Source of the DNA: Ignavibacteria bacterium
GTDB taxonomy: Bacteria > Bacteroidota > Ignavibacteria > Kapaibacteriales > UBA4661
DNA: 45,223 nucleotides
NCBI GenBank assembly: GCA_014654705.1
Contig: JACVZY010000052.1
Location: forward strand, 1-45,223
Direction: 5' to 3'
The notes beneath the pieces are model-generated. The model had not been told where the DNA came from. It saw only the letters and a program-made list of their open reading frames with translations, and ran no database searches. Of the stretch, positions 26,601-33,906 are shown in pieces. Each line of letters starts with the position of its first letter. Position 1 is the stretch's first letter. Position numbers and translations under genes: made by a program.

Positions 26601-27012
26601 CGCCGACCGCTCCACGGCAAAAAATATTGCGATTCATTGCGCAGAAAATACACCGGAAGCACGTGTTTACGGCGACCGCACAGCGTGTCTGCAGATTTTC
26701 GACAATATCATTTCCAATGCCGTCAAATACTCTCCGCATGGTAAACGTATTTGGATAGACGTAAATGCTGGAGAAGAGGGAATGGTGCGGGTTGTGGTCA
26801 AAGACGAAGGCGCAGGATTTAGCGAAGAGGACAAACAGCGCTTATTTGGAAAATTTGCTCGCCTCTCCAACGAGCCGACCGGCGGGGAACAGCGTACTGG
26901 TTTGGGCTTATCAATCGTCAAGCGGCTCGTGGAAGCACAGAGCGGGCGTGTATGGTGCGAGTCTGAACTTGGAAGAGGGGCTGCGTTTGTGGTGGAATTA
27001 CCGAGTGCATAA
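23668..27012 (+). CDS. Two-component-propeller histidine kinase
   Basis: A 1114-residue membrane sensor kinase. After a signal peptide (about 1-28) come 14 blades with WVGT..GLNRFDR cores, which suits two seven-bladed periplasmic propellers, and then a Y_Y_Y domain (about 690-810, YQYKLDGYDNAW to YVFRVRASN). One membrane helix (about 820-840) leads to a coiled coil, HisKA with His899 in FMGIAAHDLRNP, and HATPase (NIISNAVKYSP, VKDEGAGF, LFGKFARLS, RTGLGLSIVK). There is no fused receiver or AraC domain, unlike many Bacteroidota hybrids, so it should signal to the NarL-type regulator 102 bp downstream. In the family such sensors often respond to polymer breakdown products, but the ligand is unknown here. 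Confidence 0.93.
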   Translation: MSIRAISFRCYCTGLCCLVLHVCSVFPQQKQTRDVFSPPLLFQHFGADEGLPQNVVVCMLQDRFGYMWFGTQDGLARFDGYGFTVLRHNPLDSTTLSSSDIRSLLESRVGDVWIGTTNGINHYHRATGKITRYLHNPSDPKSLSHNETWSMLEDRAGVIWVGTSGGLNRFDAATKTFTRFQNESGNSASLSNNFVFSLLEDSFGKLWIGTDNGVNSFDRDTGKCTRYQHNAANPRSLSSNNFVKTLLEDRSSGTLWVGTQTGLNQFDRATGTFTRYLHNADEHTSLSNNNILSLCEDRTGVLWVGTEEGLDAFDRTTHTFTRYLHNATNSTSLRNDRILSLWEDRSYGNRAGILWIGTRYGVHCLDRSGEKFIHFKHNPIDSASLSNNEVWAILEERTNNGSLWIGTRGGLNCFDRRTGKWKHFLHNPKDEGSLSDNEVWSLLEDHHGTLWAGTRNGLSCFHRKTGKFKRFVNNPRDSTSLIQNGVFSLFEDREGTIWVGTGGGACQLDPASGRFVRYKHDPTDSTSLSGNVVNIFFEDRAGNIWVGTRGGLNRFDRITGQFRRYLHNDTDTTSLSNNLVASITEDRKHDGIFWIGTFGGGLNRFDRSTGVFTVFREKDGLPNDTVLGVVEDDAGNLWIATIKGLCKFNPLKRSFVTYGKRDGLQDDEINSGAYHYGKSGRMYVGGGLGFNEFFPDNVRPDSTPPPVVITAFKKFNRTTTLDSAIEKKHTISLLHNENDIGFEFAALSFHLPERNQYQYKLDGYDNAWSSAGTERKATYTNLDPGDYVFRVRASNSDGVWNHEGASIRISILPPWWARWWARSGFVLCFLGGLFQAYRLRVRVLERRNERLQKQVSERTKELQLANTSLHEINDKLEDAIEELTVLSSEKDEFMGIAAHDLRNPIGGIRSLALLLESAQTLKPEKVQSIGAMMRKSTDTMLTLIGNLLNVNELERGAAQFSPETFDISLLLRDIADDYADRSTAKNIAIHCAENTPEARVYGDRTACLQIFDNIISNAVKYSPHGKRIWIDVNAGEEGMVRVVVKDEGAGFSEEDKQRLFGKFARLSNEPTGGEQRTGLGLSIVKRLVEAQSGRVWCESELGRGAAFVVELPSA

Positions 27013-27047
27013 GGAATAATGAGATCTTCAGTGCTTACATAATTGAG

Positions 27048-27079
27048 ATTGAAAGTAGAATGTGCATTTTGTATATTTG
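27048..27079 (+). promoter_or_regulatory. Candidate Bacteroidota-type promoter of the response regulator
   Basis: ATTG at 27048-27051 and TATATTTG at 27072-27079 are separated by 20 bp, the same spacing as in the ArsR promoter at 30405-30436. The -7 box lies 35 bp before the ATG at 27115, so the regulator may be transcribed apart from the kinase. Confidence 0.45.
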
Positions 27080-27114
27080 GATGGTGCTTCCCATAATCAA
27101 CAAATGTAGCCTCT

Positions 27115-27759
27115 ATGACCTCTCAACCCATCCGCATCTTCATTACCGACGACCACGAAATGGCGCGTTTTGCCCTCACAACGTGGATTGAAGCTGATAC
27201 TGGCTCTCCCACTGTGGTCGTGATGGGTACAGCTTCGCGTGGCGGAGAAACCCTGAAGGCGGCGAACAATACCGAACTTGATATTCTTCTTATTGATATT
27301 GACCTACCCGATATGACGGGCTTAGAGGTGACCAAGCAACTCCGCGCTAGGGGCTTTACTCGTCCTATCCTTTGTATGTCCGGTTCCCATTTGGCAAGCG
27401 TACGGGATGTTGTGAATGCCGGAGCAAACGGTTTTGTCTCCAAAGAAGAATCGCATGGTGTGTTTTTGGAAGGAATTCGCTGGATTGCCGAGAACCCTGA
27501 TGCTGTTTGGCTTAGCCCGCACTGGCATCGCCAAACAATGAAATCCGACCGCATTCTCGCTCAATCGCATCTCACTCTCGCCGAACAGACCGTTTTACGC
27601 CACATCCGTCTCAGCAATAAAGAAATTGCTGAAAAGCTCCACCTCAGCGAAAGTACCATCAAGAACCACCTTACGAGTATTTACCAAAAACTCGGTATTT
27701 CCTCGCGCCGCGAAGCTGCGGAGGCTGCGCTAAGTCTCGGTATCATTCCCTCCCGCTAA
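27115..27759 (+). CDS. NarL/FixJ-family response regulator
   Basis: A 214-residue cytosolic regulator. The receiver domain (1-125) has the acidic pair in ITDDHE, the phosphoacceptor Asp61 in LLIDIDLPDMTG, the switch region LCMSGSH and the lysine in GFVSKEES. The C-terminal LuxR-type helix-turn-helix (about 150-210) reads LTLAEQTVLRHIRLSNKEIA and later STIKNHLTSIYQKLGISSR. It directly follows the propeller kinase and is its likely partner. Its targets are not evident. Confidence 0.93.
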   Translation: MTSQPIRIFITDDHEMARFALTTWIEADTGSPTVVVMGTASRGGETLKAANNTELDILLIDIDLPDMTGLEVTKQLRARGFTRPILCMSGSHLASVRDVVNAGANGFVSKEESHGVFLEGIRWIAENPDAVWLSPHWHRQTMKSDRILAQSHLTLAEQTVLRHIRLSNKEIAEKLHLSESTIKNHLTSIYQKLGISSRREAAEAALSLGIIPSR

Positions 27760-27792
27760 GTACATCGTTCTTAAAATACGCATCTTGATAAT

Positions 27793-27902
27793 GGGACACG
27801 GCTAGCAAAAGGATTGTTCAGGATTTTTCACGGCTAGGAAAAAGAACATATCTCGCTGTGTCGGTGAAAATCCGTCGCCATCGTGCTTTATATCCGTGTC
27901 CC
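27793..27902. mobile_element. Second MITE-like palindromic element
   Basis: GGGACACGG (27793-27801) and CCGTGTCCC (27894-27902) are perfect 9-bp inverted ends of a 110-bp stretch without a gene. Inside, GGATTTTTCAC and GGTGAAAATCC form another imperfect pair. Style and size recall the element at 8060-8196, and both share a GAAAATCCG core in the right arm. It lies between the response regulator and the DUF1801 gene, at the edge of the lower-GC region. Confidence 0.5.
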
Positions 27903-27918
27903 AAAACCGTGAGCTATT

Positions 27919-28368
27919 TTAGGAAGGCACAAGATCACTTTTTCCACTCGTAGCCGCAACTCCGTAGCGTATTGCCGCTTCCAGTACATCAATGTGTATA
28001 TCTTTCAGTGTTTTGAACTTTATGCAATATCCGGTCACACTTGCCTTGCCGATTGTTTTTCCATACGTCTGGGCTAAGTATGTTTTATCCTCAATACCAA
28101 GAATATAAACAGAGATTCCGGTTGTGTTTGCGCTCAAACCAATTTGATAAAACTCTTTCATTGTGCCGTCGGCGTATTGTATCGTGCGCAATCCATATCC
28201 GATGTTGGGATTGGAAACAGTTTTATTGGCGCTGTTTTTACCATCAAGGAACCATACTTTGCATCCCGGTAATATCTGAAGGATGAACCTGTGCAGTTCT
28301 TCCATATCGCTGCGTTTTGGTTTTGTCTGGCTGGTAATATATGTTTCGATTTGTTCTTGTATGTTCAT
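27919..28368 (-). CDS. DUF1801 domain protein
   Basis: A 149-residue cytosolic protein of the DUF1801 (YdhG-like) group. Recognisable segments are the N-terminal QIETYITSQTKPKRSDMEEL, CKVWFLDGKNSANKTVSNPN, FYQIGLSANTTGISVYI and the late TGYCIKFKTLKDI. The biochemical role of the family is not established. It is the last gene of the ArsR-led operon, 25 bp after an SRPBCC gene, a common association in Bacteroidota. Confidence 0.85.
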   Translation of the reverse strand: MNIQEQIETYITSQTKPKRSDMEELHRFILQILPGCKVWFLDGKNSANKTVSNPNIGYGLRTIQYADGTMKEFYQIGLSANTTGISVYILGIEDKTYLAQTYGKTIGKASVTGYCIKFKTLKDIHIDVLEAAIRYGVAATSGKSDLVPS

Positions 28369-28393
28369 AGCAGTATGTAGAAATACGAGTTGC

Positions 28394-28918
28394 TTACGCA
28401 GTTGCCAATTTTGTTTCCTGCTCTTGCGATAGCCTTGCCAATAATTCTTCTAGGTTTTTCATTGTCATAGTAAACCCTTCCTTGAAGCCCATTTCAATCA
28501 TCTTCTCCATGCGTTCAAGGGATTCGTTGTAAATGCTAATACTCACGGTCGTTGTTCCGTTGTGCTCGCTGAACCGTAGATCCCATTCAGAACCCGGCAG
28601 TTGAGGATTTTCGTCTTTGTCTGCAAAAGCATTCAGTAAGGTGAAATGGGTTTTAGGCGTAATGGATGTATATCGCTGAACAGCCCAATGCTCTTGTCCA
28701 TCGGGGCTAACCATCGCATAAAATCGTCGTCCCCCAACTTCAAAGTTCATCACTTTTGTTTTCGATGCAAAGGGTTTTGGTGCCCACCATTGGTCAAGAA
28801 TTTCCTGTTTGGTATAGGCGTCCCATACGAGCGCAATGCCGGCAGCAAATTCTCTGGTTATATATACCGTTTGTGCTGCTTTGTCAACGGTAAAATCGAA
28901 TAGCAGGGTAGGGTTCAT
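28394..28918 (-). CDS. SRPBCC (AHSA1-type) protein, copy B
   Basis: A 174-residue START-like fold protein of the AHSA1 group, which forms a hydrophobic pocket. Segments [38 protein letters not shown] and [20 protein letters not shown] are typical. It is a close paralogue of the gene at 29551 (the DQWWAPKP and [12 protein letters not shown] blocks are identical) and probably arose by duplication, with the VOC gene now between the copies. The C-terminus is longer than in copy A. The ligand is unknown. Confidence 0.88.
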   Translation of the reverse strand: MNPTLLFDFTVDKAAQTVYITREFAAGIALVWDAYTKQEILDQWWAPKPFASKTKVMNFEVGGRRFYAMVSPDGQEHWAVQRYTSITPKTHFTLLNAFADKDENPQLPGSEWDLRFSEHNGTTTVSISIYNESLERMEKMIEMGFKEGFTMTMKNLEELLARLSQEQETKLATA

Positions 28919-28931
28919 TGTTGTTGTTCTT

Positions 28932-29408
28932 TCATTGAAGTTCTGAAAGTATTAACTTTTTCTGGTTAAATGTATTCTTCATTGCCTTTTCTCTGACGTT
29001 AGGATCATCGCTGTTAATAAGGTCAAAATATTCAACGGGAACAACCTGCCACGATAAACCATATTTGTCTTTGCACCATCCACAAGATCCCTCTTCTCCA
29101 CCGTTTGCGGTTAACGCGTCCCAATAATAATCTACTTCTGCTTGGTCTTTGCAATTAATAACAAACGAAACAGATTCATTAAACTTGAAGTATGGACCCG
29201 CAGCCAAAATACTAAATTCAATATCACCAATTTCCATAACCGCTGTTTCAAAGCTTTCTTGACCACCTTGCTCTTGTCCTTGAGGTGGATTCTTATATTG
29301 GCGATAGTCTTTCATTTTTCCATTTTTGAAAATAGAGCAGTAATAATCCACTACTGCTTTTGCATCTTTATCAACCCAAAGACAAGGTGTTATTTTTTGA
29401 GTAATCAT
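28932..29408 (-). CDS. PhnB-like VOC family protein
   Basis: A 158-residue protein of the vicinal-oxygen-chelate fold, PhnB-like group, with [81 protein letters not shown] and a C-terminal [10 protein letters not shown]. The ATG at 29408 gives a complete domain. The frame upstream is open for 21 more codons up to a TAG at 29472-29474, beyond which it continues as a lipoprotein signal peptide (29472-29546). The ancestral gene was probably a membrane-anchored lipoprotein version. The present product is expected to be cytosolic. Its substrate is unknown. Confidence 0.87.
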   Translation of the reverse strand: MITQKITPCLWVDKDAKAVVDYYCSIFKNGKMKDYRQYKNPPQGQEQGGQESFETAVMEIGDIEFSILAAGPYFKFNESVSFVINCKDQAEVDYYWDALTANGGEEGSCGWCKDKYGLSWQVVPVEYFDLINSDDPNVREKAMKNTFNQKKLILSELQ

Positions 29409-29471
29409 CTCAGCCTTCTTTGTTAAAGTGTGATTGGAAATTGTATCAATGTTCTTGTTTTTGCGAGAATT

Positions 29472-29546
29472 CTACTGAGTATCTCCACAGCCCATGAGGC
29501 TTGTTATCACTACTACGGTCAAAAATTTACGTTTATACTTTTTCAT
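29472..29546 (-). pseudogene. Lipoprotein leader cut off from the VOC gene by a TAG
   Basis: An ATG at 29546 opens 24 codons, MKKYKRKFLTVVVITS then LMGCGDTQ, ending in TAG. This is a full lipoprotein signal peptide: lysine-rich start, hydrophobic core and lipobox LMGC with the acylated cysteine. Past the TAG the same frame runs open for 21 codons straight into the VOC start at 29408. The leader begins 4 bp after the stop of the SRPBCC gene. I read it as the 5' part of a lipoprotein-VOC gene broken by one nonsense change, though a tiny free lipopeptide or stop readthrough cannot be excluded. Confidence 0.75.
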
Positions 29547-29550
29547 GGCG

Positions 29551-30054
29551 TTATTTATGTAATGTTGATAATACATTTTCTAATTCGCTTAATGTCATTG
29601 TGAAGCCTTCTTTGAAGCCCATTTGTAGAATCATTTCAATGTCAGCAAGTGTTTTATTTTTTATGACAATACGTACTTTTGTCATGCCGTTATGCTCACC
29701 AAAATTCAATTCCCATTCTGAAGTTGGTAATTCGGCATTAATGTTTTCGTCTTTGTCGGTAAAAGAAGATAACCATTGAATAGTAGTTTTGGGATTGATT
29801 ACCGTGTATTTTTTCACTCCCCAACGTTCTTGTCCTTCAGGCCATACCATCGCATAAAATCGTCGCCCGCCCACTTCAAAGTTCATTACTTTGGTTTTTG
29901 AAGCCAATGGTTTTGGTGCCCACCATTGGTCAAGAATTTCTTCTTTAGTAAAGGCATCCCAAACTAAGGAAAGTCCTGCATCAAATTCTCTGGTTATGAA
30001 TATCGTTTTTGTTGCTTTGTCAACGGTAAAATCGAATAATAAGGTGTTGTTCAT
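29551..30054 (-). CDS. SRPBCC (AHSA1-type) protein, copy A
   Basis: A 167-residue START-like protein, paralogue of the gene at 28394. [38 protein letters not shown] and [20 protein letters not shown] mark the family. Its ATG overlaps the stop of the ArsR gene (ATGA, 30051-30054), so the two are translationally coupled. ArsR-AHSA1 pairs are common and usually form self-regulating units in which the regulator controls its own operon. The bound ligand is unknown. Confidence 0.9.
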   Translation of the reverse strand: MNNTLLFDFTVDKATKTIFITREFDAGLSLVWDAFTKEEILDQWWAPKPLASKTKVMNFEVGGRRFYAMVWPEGQERWGVKKYTVINPKTTIQWLSSFTDKDENINAELPTSEWELNFGEHNGMTKVRIVIKNKTLADIEMILQMGFKEGFTMTLSELENVLSTLHK

Positions 30055-30371
30055 TGTTTCTGTTCCTTCATTATTGATAATACTTCGTCAAGTTGGTTAA
30101 ATCGGGTTTCCCACATTTTCCGGAATTGCTCTAACCATATATCAATCTCTTTCATCTTTTCAAGTTCCAGCCGGTAGTAAATTTCTCTGCCTTTTTGCTC
30201 CTGTTTTATCAGTTCGCATTCAGTTAATATCTTTATGTGCTTCGATACCGCTTGTCTGCTCGTATCAAAGTGTTCCGCAAGTGCATTCGGTGTCATTGCC
30301 TGAAGAGCAATAAGCCCGATGATTGCTCTTCTTGTTGGGTCTGCAATTGCTTGAAAAATATCTCTTCTCAT
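30051..30371 (-). CDS. ArsR-family transcriptional regulator
   Basis: A 106-residue winged-helix repressor. It begins [20 protein letters not shown], followed by the recognition helix region [18 protein letters not shown] and the wing [12 protein letters not shown]. No cysteine metal site such as ELCVCDL is present, so it is not an arsenic sensor; it belongs to the group paired with SRPBCC genes. The frame is open to 30419, but the ATG at 30371 fits the family and leaves the promoter at 30405-30436 upstream. It heads the operon ArsR-SRPBCC-(leader)-VOC-SRPBCC-DUF1801 and probably represses it. Confidence 0.92.
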   Translation of the reverse strand: MRRDIFQAIADPTRRAIIGLIALQAMTPNALAEHFDTSRQAVSKHIKILTECELIKQEQKGREIYYRLELEKMKEIDIWLEQFRKMWETRFNQLDEVLSIMKEQKQ

Positions 30372-30395
30372 TTTTTTCTTTCTTGATGTGAAACC

Positions 30396-30438
30396 ATTCA
30401 GTTGCAAATATAAGTGCAATTATTCGGTTGCGCAAATA
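30396..30438 (-). promoter_or_regulatory. Promoter and candidate operator of the ArsR operon
   Basis: On the minus strand TTTG (30433-30436) and TATATTTG (30405-30412) are 20 bp apart, a good match to the Bacteroidota -33/-7 promoter. Two direct repeats, ATTCAGTTGCAAATA (30396-30410) and ATTCGGTTGCGCAAATA (30422-30438), overlap the -7 and -33 boxes. Their place suits binding sites for the ArsR product. Confidence 0.6.
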
Positions 30439-30543
30439 TTTTTTGCAAAATTTTTTTTGTGAAGAGAAAAAGAGGGGAAGTTTGAAGTCGGTGGTAGTGG
30501 TGGGGTGAAGCTGATGGGATAGAATATGCAGATGGCTTGAGTC

Positions 30544-30876
30544 TCACATCAAAATCAAGAACGCCGACGTGGTATCGGATTCAAAGGTTTCAATACGTTC
30601 AACATTATCTCGAAGAACTCTTTCCAACCCTGCAACTGAGCAGTTACCTAGTTTGAGCCATATTACTTTGGGCGGGTAACCCAGAAGGATACTGCGGTTA
30701 TAGAAATCAGAATCTTTGCTAACAATGACAAAACCTTCCCGTTTGGCAAACGCCCAAATCTCCGTATCGCTCGCACTACTCATTGTGAGGTTGCGTAGAT
30801 GGAGAGAGTTCGGGTAGAGGTCTTGAAGGCGTTTGGCAGATTGCGGTGGTAGATTTGCATCAAGCAGCAGTTTCAT
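30544..30876 (-). CDS. DUF5615 PIN-like protein, probable toxin-like partner
   Basis: A 110-residue protein of the DUF5615/Mut7-C-like PIN fold. Acidic positions expected in the nuclease site are visible in LLLDANLPP, ASDTEIWAFAKREG and IVSKDSDFYNR. It overlaps the upstream DUF433 gene by 17 bp. Such pairs look like VapBC-type toxin-antitoxin systems by fold and layout, but activity is, as far as I know, not established. The gene ends about 173 bp upstream of the ArsR gene and is transcribed in the same direction. Confidence 0.85.
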   Translation of the reverse strand: MKLLLDANLPPQSAKRLQDLYPNSLHLRNLTMSSASDTEIWAFAKREGFVIVSKDSDFYNRSILLGYPPKVIWLKLGNCSVAGLERVLRDNVERIETFESDTTSAFLILM

Positions 30877-31105
30877 AATGCTTGGTAATGTGAATCAAGG
30901 ATTGGCGCTCTCTGTCGGCAGCAAAAGCAAGGCAGGCGTGAATGTCCTCGCGCGTGAGGTCGGGAAATTCTGCGAGGATATTCTCGGTCGTCATACCCGA
31001 AGCAAGATATTCCAGCACATCAAAGACCGTGATGCGTAAACCCCGAATGCAGGGTTTGCCACTGCGTTTGTCGGGTTCGATGGTAATAAGGCTATGGTAA
31101 TCCAT
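30860..31105 (-). CDS. DUF433 protein, probable antitoxin-like partner
   Basis: An 81-residue protein with the DUF433 helix-turn-helix-like core: ITIEPDKRSGKPCIRGLRIT, VLEYLASGMTTENILAEFPD and LTREDIHACLAFAADRE. The frame is open to a TTG at 31120, but the ATG at 31105 matches the usual family start. It precedes and overlaps the DUF5615 gene, the common order for this pair. By analogy to VapB it may bind DNA and neutralise its partner (inference). Confidence 0.85.
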   Translation of the reverse strand: MDYHSLITIEPDKRSGKPCIRGLRITVFDVLEYLASGMTTENILAEFPDLTREDIHACLAFAADRERQSLIHITKHYETAA

Positions 31106-31358
31106 CAGGCTTCTCGTCAAAAGTTATTGAATGAAATTGATTCTTCGGCAAAATATATACATTGCGGGACTTTGTGAAATGGTGCGTATTCTTTTGAGAG
31201 AGTATGGCGCTCGAAGTGTCGTGGTGTGCTGGTATGTGTTACTTCGGTGTGTGTGATCTTTGAGCGTTGGGTGGATGGAGTAAGGCACTTTTTGAGAGGT
31301 CAGTTATTTGTCGATGGTTTTTAGTTTATAGTTCTTGCAATGTCGTTCCTCATAGTAT

Positions 31359-31494
31359 GCCTAACGGTTTACGTATTGGCGATGTGGTGGGGCATTTGAA
31401 AAACGTCTGCTCAAGATTTGCACAAACGCCCAATAGAATTATAATCGTTGAGTTTACAACTGTTAGCTCCACTATTGCCAATACGATGTTGTGT
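31359..31494 (-). repeat. attC-like palindromic site after the OLD gene
   Basis: Read on the minus strand, this 136-bp element starts 12 bp after the OLD stop codon. Arms 31469-31485 and 31372-31387 form an imperfect stem (15 paired positions, one mismatch, one bulged base). The far end carries GTTAGGC (31359-31365 reversed), a perfect GTTRRRY core as in integron attC sites. The near end carries ACACAAC (31488-31494), close to RYYYAAC. Position, length, bulge and core all suit a cassette recombination site, but the R/L spacing is uneven and no integrase is in the window. It fills most of the 401-bp gap between 31106 and 31506, which holds no gene. Confidence 0.55.
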
Positions 31495-31506
31495 GTTCGC
31501 CATTTC

Positions 31507-33276
31507 TTATTCGTATATCTTTTTTATCTTTTCTTTTAAACTGTCCGACAAGTTAAAAGTCTCCGAACTGACTTCTTGTAATGCGACAAAGGGTTTGTTT
31601 TTATCTTGTTTGCCCACAATTCCGATTTCTTCTTCAATGTCATTTATAAGAATTATACTTTTTCCAATTGTAGAGTCAATTTCATCTTCAATGTTTTTTG
31701 AAGATGTATCAGCACTATTTTTTGCATTTTGGTCTTTATAATTTTGATGATCTCTGTCATAAACTGCAACGTAAGGAAGCTTAAAACAGTTTAAGAGTTT
31801 AATATAGAGCTTAATACTGTCTTTTCCACCACATTCAACTACACTGTATTGAAATTTATACTCACCAATTTTTTGTGCCAAAATCGGAATCATGGTTTTG
31901 TCTGTTGCTCCTTCTACAAGGATAACTTTGGACGCAAAAAAAAGCTCACTTCTTTCAGGGTTAAGCCAATAAACCAAATTAAAATTTGTTTTTTCGTCCG
32001 ATGTAAATAATTCGGCTGTAAACTGCTTTATTGTGGTCTTGTTGCTTTCTTTTGAAACTATGCAAATTGATTTATAGTCTTCAAGGTCTAAAAATGAACT
32101 TGAATGCGTACACAAAACAACTTGATTGTTTGCTTCGGCAAGGACACTTAATGAATTATATAATTCTCTCTGTGCTTGTGGATGTAAAAAGAGTTCAGGT
32201 TCTTCAAATAAGAAATATGTTGAGTTTGAAGATTTACGTTTAGGTTTATCTTCTTCATTTTGTTCTTCTGCTTTGGCTAATCTGTCGGCCTTTAAATAGT
32301 TAGCCCAAGATTTTATCAGGGCAAAGATTAATGACCGCTGTAAACCGTGTCCTTTTCGACCAATATCAGTTCTCTTTCCATCGTCAACCCAAATGTTTGT
32401 ATTTACTTTTAGTACATCATCAATATTAGGTGGCGTAATTTCAATATCAATAGTTGTATTCCATTTTTTAAGTTCTTCTTCTAAATTTTGTTCTAACGAT
32501 TTGATTTCAATTGGTCTGTCTATATTTTCGTCTCCGTCTGCGTTTACTTTGTTTAGAATTTGGGTCAATGCAAGCATTTGTGAACGAGCATTTTTGTAAT
32601 GTTCGTTTTGTTCTGACATTTTTGAGATTATTTGGGTAAACAACTGATTAAAAATTGTTGTACCCGTTGTTTTAAACTCATCTGTCGCACTTTTAACAGC
32701 AGGAATAAAATAGACATCTCCAAAAATTCCTTTTGCAACACTTTTAGCGCCTAAAAAATTTGTGCTTTCTAACTCGTAATCAAGTTGGATAGAGTCTTTA
32801 TTGGCTTTAATATAGTCTTCTTGTGCAGTTCTAACTATATCTTTTGTAAGTCTGCCCGATTTGGGAAGAAAATCAACTAATGGTGTCTTTTCTAAATCTT
32901 CTCTTTTATCACTCGTACTTTTTTCTTTTAAAAAATCTTCTTGTGGTGAGAACAAGTAACCGTAATAAGTAACATCACCACCCTTTTCGGCAGACTTTCT
33001 TACACAAATTTTATTATCTGCTGATAAGTACTTTTTGAATTGATTTTTGTCAAAGTCATCAAGGTTAGTAAATGTTACTTCTATAAACAGTTCGGTTGTA
33101 TTGTCGTGAAAGTCGAGGTCATTGTGGCTGATATTGCCAAAGAAAAACAATAGCGAAGAAATAATATTTGATTTTCCTGAATTATTTTGTCCGATGAAAA
33201 TCATGAAATCTTCAAAGTCAATTTCAATGTCTGGAATTGAACGCCAATTGTGAATTTTAATTTTGTCTATGTTCAT
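31507..33276 (-). CDS. OLD-family ATPase with TOPRIM nuclease domain
   Basis: A 589-residue protein with an ABC/SMC-type ATPase and a C-terminal TOPRIM domain, the OLD (overcoming lysogenization defect) layout known from phage-defence nucleases. Walker A is GQNNSGKSN (about residues 29-37), the signature region GRKGHGLQRSL (about 308), Walker B FLFEEPELFLHPQAQREL and the switch LCTHSSSFLD. The TOPRIM part shows ILVEGATDKTMIP and VAVYDRDHQN. No UvrD helicase gene is beside it, so it is a single-gene (class 1-type) OLD rather than Gabija. Its base composition is clearly AT-richer than the genes around it, and an attC-like site follows its stop, so recent transfer is likely. Confidence 0.88.
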   Translation of the reverse strand: MNIDKIKIHNWRSIPDIEIDFEDFMIFIGQNNSGKSNIISSLLFFFGNISHNDLDFHDNTTELFIEVTFTNLDDFDKNQFKKYLSADNKICVRKSAEKGGDVTYYGYLFSPQEDFLKEKSTSDKREDLEKTPLVDFLPKSGRLTKDIVRTAQEDYIKANKDSIQLDYELESTNFLGAKSVAKGIFGDVYFIPAVKSATDEFKTTGTTIFNQLFTQIISKMSEQNEHYKNARSQMLALTQILNKVNADGDENIDRPIEIKSLEQNLEEELKKWNTTIDIEITPPNIDDVLKVNTNIWVDDGKRTDIGRKGHGLQRSLIFALIKSWANYLKADRLAKAEEQNEEDKPKRKSSNSTYFLFEEPELFLHPQAQRELYNSLSVLAEANNQVVLCTHSSSFLDLEDYKSICIVSKESNKTTIKQFTAELFTSDEKTNFNLVYWLNPERSELFFASKVILVEGATDKTMIPILAQKIGEYKFQYSVVECGGKDSIKLYIKLLNCFKLPYVAVYDRDHQNYKDQNAKNSADTSSKNIEDEIDSTIGKSIILINDIEEEIGIVGKQDKNKPFVALQEVSSETFNLSDSLKEKIKKIYE

Positions 33277-33906
33277 TGTAGGGTGTCTCTAATATGGTGA
33301 CGCACAACTCGTAAACATGCTAAAGTTTTGTCATGTTTTTCGTTTGATTTTGATTTCTTGTCGTGCTTGTTGTATTAGTCTCCAATTTTTTTCTCGCACA
33401 AATATACAACCTCCACCCCATACCACGCTAGTGTCACGCGTCACGTTTTTCCGTGACAAATGTAACGAAAAACCCGTTACAATCGGCGTTGCAACATCTA
33501 TTTGTTCTCTCCTACGTGACCCAAAAAGAATTACACTCGAATTGTAGGCTGCTGAAAAATAAAGATTTGATTGAAGCGTAGGGCGGCGCAAAATCCGTGA
33601 GTTATATCATGGCAAATATGCCAAAATCCCCCCAAAAGTTTTTTTACTTCCAGCATTATTTGCGATTGTTCTTCCTTGGAGTAAGACGAGCAATCGCCCA
33701 AACAAAACCGGGAGCATAGGAAGAAAAGTCCTATGCCCATAGTACGCCATGTCTCTATTCTCGTGTGTCTTCTTTCCGTAATTTTGCTCGTAATGTGTGA
33801 ACATCATCTGTGAATATCTGTGTGTAAGCCCTAAGTGTACATTCTGAATGAAAGTCCTATTCTCTGATTATTCTCTGATTAGCCATTTTTTTAAGGATAC
33901 CAAATT
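33277..33906. promoter_or_regulatory. Gene-free region with OLD promoter box and tandem palindromes
   Basis: No convincing gene is seen in these 630 bp. TATATTTG on the minus strand (33399-33406) is a -7-like box 122 bp before the OLD ATG. Directly upstream lie TGTCACG...CGTGACA (33432-33438 with 33452-33458, containing the inner GTCACG/CGTGAC pair) and GTAACG...CGTTAC (33462-33467 with 33475-33480). A further hairpin, AAACATG...CATGTTT (33313-33319 with 33332-33338), falls in the OLD leader. The rest, up to the weak AAGGA before 33907, shows only an 11-bp direct repeat (ATTCTCTGATT) near 33862-33885. Confidence 0.45.

Noticed and set aside
31507-33276. Gabija system
   Set aside because: No UvrD-like helicase gene adjoins the OLD gene on either side.
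33531-33740. 69-residue minus-strand ORF in the region upstream of the 33907 gene
   Set aside because: Composition is not protein-like (many Cys and Phe), no family is recognised, and nothing supports expression.
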